Assembly (NCBI GenBank): GCA_029204225.1
Contig: CM055102.1
Coordinates: 16,120,229-16,184,228 of the forward strand
Length of the DNA: 64,000 nucleotides
Reading direction: 5' to 3'
DNA from: Diphasiastrum complanatum
Lineage: Eukaryota > Streptophyta > Lycopodiopsida > Lycopodiales > Lycopodiaceae
Shown here: in pieces, positions 34,172 through 45,239 of the stretch
Layout of the letters: each line of letters begins with the position of its first letter
How positions within the stretch are numbered: position 1 is the first letter of the stretch
Notes under the pieces: generated by a model
Database searches by the model: none
What the model was told of the DNA's origin: nothing
What the model saw: only the letters and a program-made list of their open reading frames with translations
Position numbers and translations under genes: made by a program

Positions 34172-35306
34172 TCAATTGTTGGTCATGTGCGAGGTTGCTG
34201 TGGAATCCAAGTACCAATATGGATCATCAGTGTTGTGTTGCTCTTTGAATCTTGGCTTCACATGGACCGACTCAATTGAGTTTCTGCCTGACAAGTATCC
34301 TCCTGACGTACTGTCAGATTCCTCCGTCGAACTCCCGTTTTTGTCTGCCATCATGGCGAAAGCATCAGACTTTTCTTCTTCTTCTACAACAATGTTTGCC
34401 TGCTCCGCATCCTTTTTCTTAAGGTCGTCTTGTTTCTTGTTGCATTCTCGAGCAAAATGTCTAGGTTTATCGCAGTAAAAGCACCTCTTGTCTGACCTGT
34501 CTTGCCAACCTTTCTTCTTTCCTTCTTTCCATGGCTGACTGGATTGTCCTTTCTCCACCACCTGCACCTGCTTTGGTCCTTTGATTCCCATTTTCTTGAA
34601 ACCGATGAGTAGCGCCACTTCGTCTTGGGTTGAGTTGATCTTGCACCTCCCTTCCTCCTGCAAGAGCCTCCTCCTCATGAAGTCCATGTCCATTTTTTCT
34701 TCAAATCCATCAAGCATCATCACCAAGGGATCATAGCTTGGTGGCAAGCTAGTGATCAACGTGCAGATCAGCTGCTGCTCATCAATCTTCACGCCAGTAG
34801 CCTCCAATTGATGCCCAATGTTCTTGATCCTTTCAATATGTCCTCTCATTGACTCCCCTTCGATCATCTTGGTGCTTTCCTAGCTATCTCTGAAGCATGA
34901 GGATGCTCGAAAATCCCTTTGCTTGATAGCTGGCCTGCAGCGCATCCCAAACACCCTTGGCTGTTTCTTGGTCTCTAACATGCGAGATGGCCGCATCGCC
35001 AAGCGACATACAGATCAGCATGTGAGCCTTTGCCTCCCTGGTTCTCACCACCTCTGCTTGCGCGTCATTCTTCAAGTGACCCTCCTAATCCAGCTCAATT
35101 GTCTTCGTTCCTGCACCCACGCCCCACAAGTCTCTCTCCTTGAGCAGTATTTTCAGCTTCCAAATCCATGAGGCATAAATCTCGCCTTCCAGTCTATCCA
35201 CCATTTTTATCTCCATGGATCCTTCTCCAGCCATTCTGGATCTTTCTCGAGTAGAATCGTCCTTCGAGATTCTAGATATGATGTTAGTCCTGACAGCACG
35301 AGTCAA
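34172..35306 (-). pseudogene. copia-1 gag and protease
   Basis: The frame from 35306 has MAGEGSMEIKMVDRLEGEIY and WIWKLKILLKERDLWGV, the usual start of the UBN2-type gag. The core includes ISHVRDQETAKGVWDALQAS and LEATGVKIDEQQLICTLITS. The zinc knuckle is CFYCDKPRHFARECN (Arg in place of Gly). The protease motif is YWYLDSTATSHMTNN, with DST where the family has DSG. The stops at 34881 and 35085 separate three frames. Confidence 0.85.
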
Positions 35307-35393
35307 CTAGCACTGATGAGGATGATCACATCCTGAGTGCGAATGATTGGCACGATCCCTTTCCTCCCTTCACGCGAGTGGGCCCATAACCTT

Positions 35394-35787
35394 TGATGAT
35401 TAATCTCACAATGAAATAGAAACAAGATACAATATCTAGAATCAGAAACAATCAGAACGTAATCAAGCATAGATCATTCCAAAATCAAGAACACACGGCA
35501 TCACTCGCAAGATCACAAAAAAGACGTATTTTCCATTTGTATGATATGTACATATATTCGTGTGCGAGATGCACTCCAAGATTCAAAAGTGTCTATCTTG
35601 CCTACGTGTCATTAACTACCAACCGCTTCGTTTTCATGCCAAGATGAAAATATGACCCACCCCCCTCTATCTACATTATATGGCTATAATTGTCATCGAC
35701 CCGTAAAGATGGTGGGTGCATGACTCCCATCATGCACCCGGTGCCCGATGCCCAGCATCGAGCACCCAACGTTGTGCTCCCTCAACA
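35394..35787 (-). repeat. 5' LTR of copia-1 (394 bp)
   Basis: Direct-repeat partner of 30663-31045. Its right neighbour is the CAAAG duplication (35788-35792). The minus-strand primer-binding site just inside (35393 and lower) reads AAGGTTATGGGCCCA. I cannot assign it to a tRNA. Confidence 0.9.
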
Positions 35788-36071
35788 CAAAGGTTTGTGA
35801 TCCATTACAAGTGGTAATGGATATAGAGACTACTATGTTTCAAAAGCTAGGGTCTTCCAAGAGGGATAAGAAGCTCAAATATAGATCAATTATGTTCAAT
35901 ATAGAGGATAGTAATAATCCAGACTTGAGGAGGAGAGTCCTTTTGGGGGATATAAAACCCGATGAGCTTATGAATATGACAACAGAAGACATGGCCAATG
36001 ACCAAAGAATACTTCAAAATCAATTGATCAAAGAGAAAGTATTATTTGAACATCTAATTTTATCACCTTAA

Positions 36072-36529
36072 TGTTTTTGACATGAAAAAAGTAGTTTCTA
36101 CTTTTCACTCTTAAATTACTTTTCATTTTATATTTTATTGCATTACTTCATGTCTATTATGAATGGCAATACTTTATTGCATTGCTTTATGCACATCATA
36201 AATTTCATTTAGATTTCTATATTTGATATTGATTATTTTTTTGAAATCCGACATTGCACATGGTTTTAAATTCTTAGTTGGTTATTACGTCAATCCACAT
36301 CTCGAAATTCGACATTGCAATTTTTGAAAAAAGAACATTGCAGTAATAATATTTTCATGATATCAATTAATGTATTACAAAATTGGTGCTTTAATGTCGC
36401 ATGAGTCTTCCTAGATTAACATCAACTAAAAGTTATAAACCTAATCTATTCGTCGTCGTCATGATGTCTTGTCTGCATGAACACAAGCAAACAAACTACA
36501 TTAATATTTAGTGCTTGATCGTATTAGAT
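36072..36529. other. AT-rich flank of the TFIIS fragment
   Basis: There is no zinc-ribbon exon of TFIIS and no other coding segment that I can recognise. It separates the TFIIS fragment from the Tat-like element. Confidence 0.4.
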
Positions 36530-37809
36530 TAAATAAAATTGACCCACTTAGGACCTATCCGCAACATGCTTCCAAGGTGGAACCAGTTGTCAAGGTTGCA
36601 ATTGAAAAGCCTTAGACAAAATTCTACCGTCCCAAATGCCCACACTATCCATGGGATCTCTGTGAGGAGGAGACTATCTTTCAAATTGATGACGAGATTC
36701 TCCATGACATACCAACCATCCCTCATCCACACACCTCTCCACCACTGAAGCCTCAACCACCTGGTTATACTATGAAAGAGAAAATGAAAAAACCACTTCA
36801 AATTCAACGGTCGGGTGACCTCACCATTGTTAGGGAAGTTCTTGAGATTGCCTCTTTTCCTACACTAGCCCCCGAACATTCCCAATCACCATCCCAGCAA
36901 GAGAAAGGCAAGGCCCCCCTCGAATCTCCAGCCCATGATGTTCCTACATACTTTAAGGACCATATGATTGAGGATGTCACAATCCAATTACCCCAAGCTC
37001 AACGTGAGCCAACTGGTAATTCACCCTATGAAGGCCCTGCACAAACCATAACCCTTTCTCTGAGTGAGCCAAATGAAACTAACGAATATCTTGTCCAAGT
37101 CGGAGCTCATCTCAATCACGAACAACGTAGATGGCTTGAAAAGCTCCTGCAAAAATATCGACATGTCTTTGCCTGGACCTATGAAAACATGAAAGGCATC
37201 TCACCCCAAGTAGTTGTGCATCGTATCCCGCTTAAACCAGGTGTGAGGCCCACTGCTAGTCATCCATACAGATGCAATCCCATCTATAAGGCCAAAATCA
37301 AAGAAGAATTACAACGCCTCTTAGATGCGGGATTTATCTATGAAATTGAACATATTGAGTAGGTCTCCCCAATTGTCATCGTTCCCAAGAAAAATGAAAA
37401 ACTCCAAATCTGTGTCAATTTTAAAAAACTTAACGTCGTCATTGAATGTGATCATTTTCCATTACCTTTCAAAGAATCCATCTTAGAAAATCTAGCAGGA
37501 CATGAGGCTTAATCCTTCTTAGATGGCTTTAGCGGATACAAAATGATCCAAATCGTTGGAGAAGATCAACATAAAACCGCTTTTGCCACAGAATGGAAAA
37601 CCTTCTGCTGGAAAGTCATGCCCTTTGGTCTCTGCAATGCTCCTAGCACCTTCCAACGTGTTATGCAAGCGGCCTTTTCTCAGTAGATGAGCGATAACTT
37701 AGAAGTTTACTTGGACGATTTAGGAGCACATTCCGAAGAAACACACCATCTGTCTGTGCTCAAAAAAAATTTTATCCAATGTCAATGCTTTGGCATCTCT
37801 CTTAATCCT
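36530..37809 (+). pseudogene. Tat-like gypsy pol fragment (linker and reverse transcriptase)
   Basis: An acidic/Pro-rich linker (EETIFQIDDEILHDIPTIPH, then SPAHDVPTYFKDHMIED) leads to reverse transcriptase. Its marks are HVFAWTYENMKGISPQVVVH, RIPLKPGVRPTASHPYRCNP, ELQRLLDAGFIYEIEHIE, a TAG where Trp is expected, and SPIVIVPKKNEKLQICVNFK. KLNVVIECDHFPLPFKESIL, TFCWKVMPFGLCNAPSTFQR and the active site EVYLDDLGAHSEE follow. The style FAWxYExMxGI...VVVHRIPLKPG is that of the Athila/Tat branch. Stops also occur near 37511 and 37684. The reading stops making sense at about 37810 (FGISLNPGG), where it joins an unrelated region. The 5' part and LTR are missing. Confidence 0.82.
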
Positions 37810-39167
37810 GGTGGCCTATCAAACGCTGGCCCAAAAGGTGAAAGCCGCAACGGAACAACACTCAAAATTACAACAATCCTACCTTACTTACGTTGAGGCC
37901 CTGAACCAGCACATAGCCACCCTGGACGAATGCTTAAAGGCCGCTGCCCAATCGACACCGTCAGTTCATGCAGAGCTCGCCCTATTCCATGATTCAGGCA
38001 TCCGTTGAAGATAGTCTGACACTTGACCTGGCTACACTCTCCAAAGCTATGGAGATGTGGAGATGGAACAGGATTCCAGCAGCCTCCTCCTGCAACTCAA
38101 GGCTCCTCATTTCAAGGCCAACCCTTGGGGCAAGGAGCTCCAGCACCATCCAATCCGTCAGGCTCTGGGGATACAAGTTCCCAACATTATCTTTTCTCTT
38201 CCACCACTTCTAACCCTCTCGACACCACTAACCCCCCCTTCATTCCACGACAATTTTCTCTTGAGTCACAAAGAATTGCTGAAGCTAACCCCTCGCCTCC
38301 TCTCTCTCCTGGACCTGATCCACAAATTCAACACGAGGTTGTCTCTGAAGCACCAACCATTCGGCACAGAATCACGCCCCTAGAACCGAACAAGGAGTTG
38401 TGCGCCTCTCAGGAGTTTGCCAAGAAATATCCAACAACAAAAGTGCGAGGTGGCTACATACTGCCAGATCTGGACCAGAGTAAAACACATAAAGAAGCAA
38501 TCAAACTCCTAGATCCACAAACTCTCTGACGTCATCAGCTCTTCCTGCAGAGTAAGACCTCAATGGCACGGTATATCGAAGCTCCCTCCTACATGCGCAC
38601 AAATCCGTATTACTATCCAGTAGCGAGGCGAGAATCGTTTCTTGTCACTAAGGTCAAGAATAGAATATTTTGGCCCAAGCTCACAGGCGTCGATATACCG
38701 GCAACTAAGCCGAGGACATGGTCACCAACTGCCGAGTATTCTACCAGAAGCACCATGGCAATCCTGATCGCGACGTCAAATATTTTGTGGATAATTGTTG
38801 TCTAGTGGCATTTCTGGCAGAACTCAGAGGTTTTTGGGATCGAGGGTTACCCCCAATAGCCCTTCACATCAATAAAACCTTGCGAACGCAAGACAACCAT
38901 ATCAACGTAGCAAGGCTCTATTATCGCGCTGCACTCACTTCCGCCCTGCACGTTGATATGGTGGAGCTATGGAAAACCCATAACTATCTACAGGGTATGC
39001 TCCATTATTACAAACCCATGCCCTTCCTGAAAAAATTACGGTGGGAAATGATGGAAGGCATCGGCATGACAATCTACCACTCCCAACAGCAACAGTCTCG
39101 CCTCCAAGAAGCACAAAAGATCCAGGACGAAAAGGCGTCGATTGGTGTGGGACCACCAATCCAATAA
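37790..39167 (+). pseudogene. Unclassified 3' reading region of the Tat-like element
   Basis: Reading requires three or four frame changes and one stop. First comes a helical, Gln/Leu-rich part (EQHSKLQQSYLTYVEALNQH, IATLDECLKAAAQSTPSVHA) that may be coiled coil. A Pro/Ser/Gln-rich linker follows (QQPPPATQGSSFQGQ, SSQHYLFSSTTSNPLDTT). Then comes a basic region: QEFAKKYPTTKVRGGYILPD, then after a TGA at 38527 ARYIEAPSYMRTNPYYYPVA and TKVKNRIFWPKLTGVDIPA. The last part is hydrophobic-aromatic (FYQKHHGNPDRDVKYFVDNC, ARLYYRAALTSALHVDMVEL, MLHYYKPMPFLKKLRWEMME) and ends at a TAA inside the purine tract. I know no matching family. The place between pol and the 3' LTR is that of an extra ORF of LTR elements. 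A displaced gag is an alternative. Confidence 0.5.
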
Positions 39168-39179
39168 GGAGGGGGATAA
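39166..39179 (+). other. Polypurine tract before an LTR
   Basis: AAGGAGGGGGATAA directly precedes TGTTAGC. This is the usual sign of the 3' end of an LTR element's internal part. Confidence 0.75.
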
Positions 39180-39900
39180 TGTTAGCAACTGTGCTTAAAC
39201 AGAGAAAATCAAAAAAGAAATAAATAAAACTCTGTGGCATGTGTTTTGTAAGTCCACGTATGAGTATATGTTAATAAACTTCAACCATGGCATGTGTTTT
39301 GTAAGCCCATGAGCAGAAGCTTAAATAATAATAAAATAGCTTAAACTTAGATTTAGAACTTAGACTTAGGAAACTTAAGATTAGAAATATTTTATTTTAA
39401 GTTTTCCTAAGTTAAGAAACTTTGAAGTTCTAAATCCTAAGTTACAAGTTCTAGAAAGGCTAGAAACAGATTAGTCCCAGAAGTTAGTAGACACTTATGG
39501 AAGACCCTCCTTGCTGTAAAAGGAGAGGTATTTGCATTGTAAACAACACTTTGTGATTAAGGCAAAATTACTATTGTGATTATCTTGCATTTCATTGTGT
39601 TCCCATTGAAAGATGCATAGCTTGAGGGAAGGTGCTCGGGCCTCCTCTTGCCTCTTTTCATTGGCCTTTAATTGTGGCATGGTCTTATTTGTTTATTGCT
39701 TAGTTTAGCCGCAATTCTTATTATCTCCCTTTGGGTGTTACGTAGGATTTAGCAATCTTCCTAGTTGGGTTTGCCTTAGCAAGGATTTTTATTGTTGTTA
39801 CTAATCAGCTTTATTTTCATTTCGGGCACTAGTTGGGTAAGCCTTAGTGCTCTCATTCCTGTTGATTCTTTCCGTATTTCCATGGAAGCTTGTTGTAGAA
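39180..39900 (+). repeat. 3' LTR of the Tat-like element, right end uncertain
   Basis: It starts TGTTAGCAACTGTGC right after the purine tract. An internal pair of GGCATGTGTTTTGTAAG repeats lies at 39237 and 39291. No second copy is in the window, so the end and length are not determined. I set the end only approximately. Confidence 0.55.
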
Positions 39901-40630
39901 ACTTAAAAAGTGGACGAATCTCTGCATCCCTATACTACACCCGTAAGTAGATCTAGCCACCGCACACACTAGGAATACTTCCAACACCCACCATACTAGC
40001 TCATGCGGTATTGGATTGTGGGATAGTGGCAGGTAATAGTTGAGTGTCCTAAAACCAGCTTTACTATGAAGTCCCCAATCCAAGGATTCTATTCTAAGCA
40101 TGCCAATCACAAGCAACACAAGGGAACCTGATGGTGGACAAACCAAGCTAACCAAACCTAGATCGAACAAATCTAGCCCCCAAGCTATGGATCAGTCACT
40201 CATAGAGGGATGAGACATCACACCATCAGCATCCTACCACCGGTCATGCTATCAAAGCATACACTAGTGAGAGCCCAATAGGTATACTTATACCCTCCAA
40301 GGCCCATGCACCACTAGTAGCACACTGTGACACCTCGCTGGACAACTTTGCAGCCTATCTGGGCCACGTCATCCAGTTCCCCAATGACTCACAGATATAC
40401 CCATATCAATCCACTATCAAGTGTTTTAGGCCTACAACCATTAATTATGACCATGTATATATAAGGGCCCCAAATCCCCTATAGTCACAATTAACTTACG
40501 GGTTGTCGGTCTATCGTTCCCTAGCGTGGACACGCTAGCCGAGACCAGTCATGGGCATGACATTTACTCTATAGTACTTTTTGTATAATAAGATATTTGA
40601 GCTATGTTATAGCATTTTATGCTATAAAAC
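39901..40630. other. Unassigned repeat-like DNA
   Basis: No gene is seen. The part near 40320-40560 is GC-richer and looks like LTR or intergenic repeat. Confidence 0.3.
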
Positions 40631-40686
40631 AAAAGGTTTCAAAGGATTTGGTTTGACTTGACTTGTCAAGAGGGACTATGTGAAAT
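40631..40686 (+). repeat. LTR-like motif, copy 1 of 3
   Basis: The core GACTTGTCAAGAGGGACTAT is preceded by AAAGG.TTTGGT. Copies 2 and 3 are at 41605-41668 and 45155-45200. Each is followed by a short TCTCTC run. Confidence 0.7.
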
Positions 40687-40820
40687 ATTTTAATTCTCTC
40701 TCTTTTTGAGGATATGATGTTAGAATATTTTTTGTTCTTTGCATGTAAATTTCAATTTTAGCATCTACTTTATGATAAAGCATTTACTTGCATGAACTCA
40801 GACGTTTTTTTGTAGGTACT

Positions 40821-40940
<120 letters not shown>

Positions 40941-40954
40941 ACAAAAAAAAACAT

Positions 40955-41575
40955 GTATGCATACTCCACAAAGCACTTTACGGCTTCAAGCAATATGCTA
41001 GAGCTTGGTTCCAAAAGATCAACACTTTTTTTATTAGACACGGTTATAATCCAAGCACTTTAGATTCGAATGTCTACTTCAAGTCAGTGCATCATTCTTT
41101 TATCATCATTACATTGTACGTAGATGACACACTACTATTTAGCAACAATATCGAATTGATAAAATGTGTGAAACAAATGTTGACAGATCTAACCAAAGCT
41201 CACCACTGTCTTGATATTTAAATTCAAAGCGACACAAAGCAAATTAATTTGATAAATTGCAAGTTAGCTCACTCGACAATGGACCCAGATTCCAAATTGT
41301 CAAAGCATCAGTATCCTCAAACAAAAGAAGAGAAGGAGCAGATACGTGAGTATCGATATCATTCATAGATTCTCTTATGTACGTGATGATCTATACCAGA
41401 CTAGACATAGCTCTTGCAATCAGTTTTTAAAGTTACTATATGACTATTCTTGGTATTACACATTGGAAAGCTCTTATAAGAGTTATGAGATACATTTGAG
41501 CTACTATGGACAATGCATCTATTATGGAGCAGTTGACAACGACAAACTCAACATACTAACAACTCTGTACTGTTA
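40955..41575 (+). pseudogene. copia reverse transcriptase and connection fragment
   Basis: The plus strand reads [37 protein letters not shown], the active site TLYVDDTLLFSNN, and KQMLTDLTKAHHCLDI. After stops, MDPDSKLSKHQYPQTKEEKE, YTRLDIALAIS and HWKALIRVMRYI are parts of the region before RNase H. At least five frame changes or stops occur. It sits between LTR-like motif copies 1 and 2. Confidence 0.82.
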
Positions 41576-41604
41576 AGCTTTATACAGCTATATTTTTACA
41601 TGTT

Positions 41605-41668
41605 ATGCTAAAAATTGAAGGGTCCAAAGGGTTTGGTCTTGACTTGTCAAGAGGGACTATGTGAAATC
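41605..41668 (+). repeat. LTR-like motif, copy 2 of 3
   Basis: GACTTGTCAAGAGGGACTAT is identical to copy 1 over 20 bases, with a wider match upstream (TTATGCTA, AAAGGGTTTGGT). Copies 1 and 2 could be the ends of two LTRs of the decayed copia element between them. Confidence 0.7.
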
Positions 41669-43337
41669 TTGTTACTTTCTCTCTCTTCTACCCAACTACC
41701 TTTTGGCTGGAGTAGTAAATTACCTTTAACTTTATTCTAGTTTTATGACTACCTTAGGTTTATTTTGATGTTTTAGTCGTCATGATGGTTTAAAGATATT
41801 GTCAAACTTGGTTATGGTGAACCCCTTCCTCCTCCTAATTCCTTTATGCAAACCATTATTTGTTGTATGAGGAAAGCCATGGATGTTCACATCCTTATTA
41901 GTTCTATTCATAGGGCTAATTTTGATGTTGTTGGATCCGAGGTTAGGATTATATGCCTTGTTGACTTGATGTCTGCCTTGGGTTGAGGGTCAAAGTTTTG
42001 GGTCAAACTTTACATGAAACCCTTCAAGTATTGTTGAGAATATCTTTATGAATCTCTCTAGCTATGTTGATAAATTTGAGGAGGATAAAAGATATTGTCG
42101 CTCTCATATATGAAATGTGATGCATGTCTCCTTATGATAAGGCTTCCCATGTTAATGAGACTCGTCTTTTTCCTCACCCCTTGATTTTTGTTGAGGACCT
42201 AGATGATGAAAGTGCATCTTAATTGGAAACATTTTCTCAAATAATATGTGAGGTTGATAACTAGTCTATCTTTGAGTTTTGCCAAGCCAAAAGCTATCAA
42301 GTGTTTCACTTGTTCTTAGTCGTACTATCAAGTTCGAAGTTTCTAAGATTACTTTTAAACTTTTGTGTTTACCCTCAAATCGATTTACTTGCCCCTATTT
42401 TCATTGAGCTCTAGATTACACTTGCCCACTTGACTGATGTTGAGGTCCAAACCTGCAAAGTTTTTGTTTTATATAAGAATCCTATCTTTGACACTCTCAT
42501 TGCCTTTGATACTGTCATCAAACCGAATATATTCAAATCTTCTAGGTATCCCTTTGAACAAACTTGGGCCTTAGAGGTCACTTTAAGATTGGCTTTAGTA
42601 TGATCGTCGTAGGTGCGGTTTCACAAAACGTCGCCAAGCTCATATTTGAAACTAAAAAAGATCCTTCTTTAAATGTAGATGTAGTGACAAATGCAAGAAT
42701 AACTCCTCCATTATTTGGTTTGACCACATTGTTTGGCTCATGATGAATAACCTTAGCAAGTTCTTCTATGGTGCTTCCCTGCAGAATCAAATCAATATCT
42801 TTTTTCTTTGGTTGCACAAACCTACTAAAGATGTTGTCAAAGCTCATCTTGTATTTCTCTATATTAGGCTATACATGATCATATGTTGCCTACTGCCAAG
42901 CTTTTGGCCAACCTAGGAGATGCTAAGAATATTTGCAAAATTGAAAGACTTCTTAAAAAAAATCCAACTTCTCTACTTTGCAACACAAATACTTTCAAAA
43001 TATAGGCAAGAGATGTGGTTCCTTCAACCTAAACAATCCAAATTCAGTGATGTTGGGAAGTACTAACAAAGGAGAAAATACATACCATACAAAGGCAAAG
43101 TTGGGCAAGGCAACAATAGAAAAGATGAACTACTAGTTAATAAGCTAAATTTTACAAAAATTAATGCTTGGACAAGATGAACAGAAAATAAAATGGGTGC
43201 TAGTGAATGTGGTCAACAAGTTCAGCTTGCAAATAGGAAAAGACAATTTTGCATTTCCGTTATTAAAATAGAAGTTTTGGGAGTATTAATGTTGGACAAT
43301 TGTATGCCAAGACTTTACTATAAATCTTTGGTTATAT
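41669..43337. other. Decayed repeat DNA, no gene recognised
   Basis: The plus-strand stretch near 41785-41985 reads openly (KDIVKLGYGEPLPPPNSFMQ, then KAMDVHILISSIHRANFDVV) for about 65 codons but matches no family I know. A minus-strand open stretch at 42847-42578 is also unrecognised. Both may be element debris. Confidence 0.3.
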
Positions 43338-43740
43338 TGATGACTTTTTTTGAGTATGTTGTGTTTGGTTGGACATATTATTATCATATCAAGCATGAAT
43401 GATACAAACCGTTTCAAGTTTTTTGTGACTTTAAAGTTGACGATTTTGGTTCTTGTATCTATTCGACTAGTAAACGTTTTTAAGACTTTGTTTCTGATGG
43501 TTTTGAGCATGTTGATTCCATGCTCTACAAAATGATCTTAATAAAAGACAATCATATGTCTATTCGATAGTCTAACATAAACAAAGCAACCTCTGAACTA
43601 TGTCATGGTTGGTTTGAATTAGCAGAGATGTTACCTACTTATCAAACTATCGACAATGATATTATTGCTAAACATGCCAGTTTATCAAAACTATTGCTAT
43701 TGACTATTCAAAGAATATTAAGTGGTTACATATAGCATTT
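43338..43740 (+). pseudogene. Unclassified coding-like repeat, copy B
   Basis: It reads FFEYVVFGWTYYYHIKHEWY, DFKVDDFGSC, SNINKATSELCHGWFELAEM and LPTYQTIDNDIIAKHASLSK with frame changes. It lines up with copy A (19540-19171 and 13500-13430 on the minus strand), including the part beyond the gypsy-2 insertion. Function is unknown. Confidence 0.5.
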
Positions 43741-45154
43741 TTACCAAGTCAATGTGAGTACCAACACTCAAGCACTAGCTTACTTACCATGTGGTCATGA
43801 CTTTTGAATACATGGGTCATACTACCAATATGTATATATGAAAAGCAATGCATTGCTGATGTTCTAGCATACTATCTTACATATTGAAGGATAGTTTTTT
43901 TATTAACCATTGTGTAGATATGCATCGCGGCTATCCAGCGATGAGATAGTAAACCATTTTTTATTCACAATCCCAGCGATGAGCTTTTTTGATGATTCTC
44001 TAATGTATGATCTCTAATATCATAATGAGCACTCGAAAAACGTATGTTTTTTAACGATACTTGCTATCATCCCTGTCTTTCACAATATAGCACCAACGTA
44101 GCACAAATATTAGTATCCTATCATTGGATTCTATCTATCTTTCTTCTCCAAGCCATGCAAGAGATATATTATAGTATTTCGCTACGAAAGCTTTGATAAT
44201 GACAATAACATATCTGTCATGCATATGAATATGTAATGCTATACAAAGACTTGCATGCGGATTTAGATGGTTCTCAAAGGCATTTAAAAGCAAACATGGC
44301 CAGAGTCACTTGCGTCTACCATTCAGTTGGTGTTTCTCACATATTTTGATGGTGTTTTAAGATAAAAGCTTCAATTGAATATGTTGGCAGCGTTAGAGAT
44401 GGTTAATCATAATACTTGCAGGAAGATGCTTAAATTAGTTTGTCGTATACCCCTTTCTATAGCATGCTTTACCGTAGCATACTGAATCAATGTTTTTTTT
44501 TTTTAATGATTGCCCTCATTTATGTCATAAATAAATGCTCTTGTCTATGAATATGGGTATTGTGTTTTATTACATCTTTAGTCACAATCATGGTTCAAAA
44601 TATAATACAACGGTAGGATAGCTTGCAAACTCTTGCATAGCATGGATTTGCTCAAGAAGTCACGAGAACCGTACATTACTTGTTTACAAGTACGAATTTT
44701 GGTATGGCATGGATTCGCCCCAAACTTCACGTGCTGCTCCAAGTTACTTACACGTTTGCAGTTTGCTTTATATTATACAGCTCATTTCCAAATGTACTTC
44801 ATATGTATAAGTAAAAGATGTGGACAAAAGTCATCAAATTGATCAGTATGGCACTCACCCTGATACGGTAGCCATATGGTTTGGCCTATTACTATATGCA
44901 ATTCTTAGTAAGGGAAGATTGGGCTACGATATGTTATCTACAATGCAAGCTGATTAGTTGAGTTCAACGTATTTTGTACATGGATAACAACTGACATTCA
45001 ACGTTGACACCTATTTTCCTCACTGTGCTAACTTGCGCGGTTTTGTGTGGTGGGATGGGGACATGTACTAGCTGGATGTCTTGAAATATGTTTTGTTTTA
45101 CGGTGCTTTCTAGTATTGTATACTATTCAGCTATGTTTTTCCTTGTTGGTTTAT
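43741..45154. other. AT-rich decayed repeat DNA
   Basis: No conserved coding block is recognised. The part close to 45154 may be the upstream part of an LTR carrying motif copy 3. Confidence 0.3.
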
Positions 45155-45200
45155 GAATAAAGAGTTTTAAAAGGTTTTGGTCTTGACTTGTCAAAAGGAG
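45155..45200 (+). repeat. LTR-like motif, copy 3 of 3
   Basis: GGTCTTGACTTGTCAAAAGG matches copies 1 and 2 with small changes. It is followed directly by a TCTCTC run and the LINE ORF1 remnant. Confidence 0.65.
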
Positions 45201-45239
45201 CTTTGCTCTGTTTATCTCTCTCTCCCTCACGCTTCTAGC

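Larger units (their letters stand above)
30663..35787 (-). mobile_element. Complete Ty1/copia LTR retrotransposon (copia-1)
   Basis: LTRs at 30663-31045 and 35394-35787 are highly similar. On the minus strand they begin TGTTGAGG and end TCATCA, giving TG...CA termini. The flanking duplication CAAAG (30658-30662 and 35788-35792) is perfect. Minus-strand internal order is gag, protease, integrase, reverse transcriptase, RNase H, which defines copia. A few stops and frame changes are present. The element landed in the TFIIS-domain frame. Confidence 0.95.
30345..36071 (+). pseudogene. TFIIS (transcription elongation factor S-II) central domain, split by copia
   Basis: The frame runs 30345-30662, is cut by the copia element, and resumes in the same frame at 35793-36071. 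Removing the element and one duplication copy leaves 198 codons without a stop. The text matches TFIIS domain II: PPKLKNLRKCNDSARDRIRE, VEALSRVCQEA, then VCDPLQVVMDIETTMFQKLG, KLKYRSIMFNIEDSNNPDLR, RRVLLGDIKPDELMNMTTED and NQLIKEKVLFE. TFIIS helps stalled RNA polymerase II by stimulating transcript cleavage. The N-terminal LW domain and the C-terminal zinc ribbon with its catalytic acidic pair are not present, and the frame ends eight residues after the conserved KEKVLF. The domain shows no intron, which could mean a processed copy. Before the insertion it might have made a truncated protein. Now it is broken. Confidence 0.85.
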
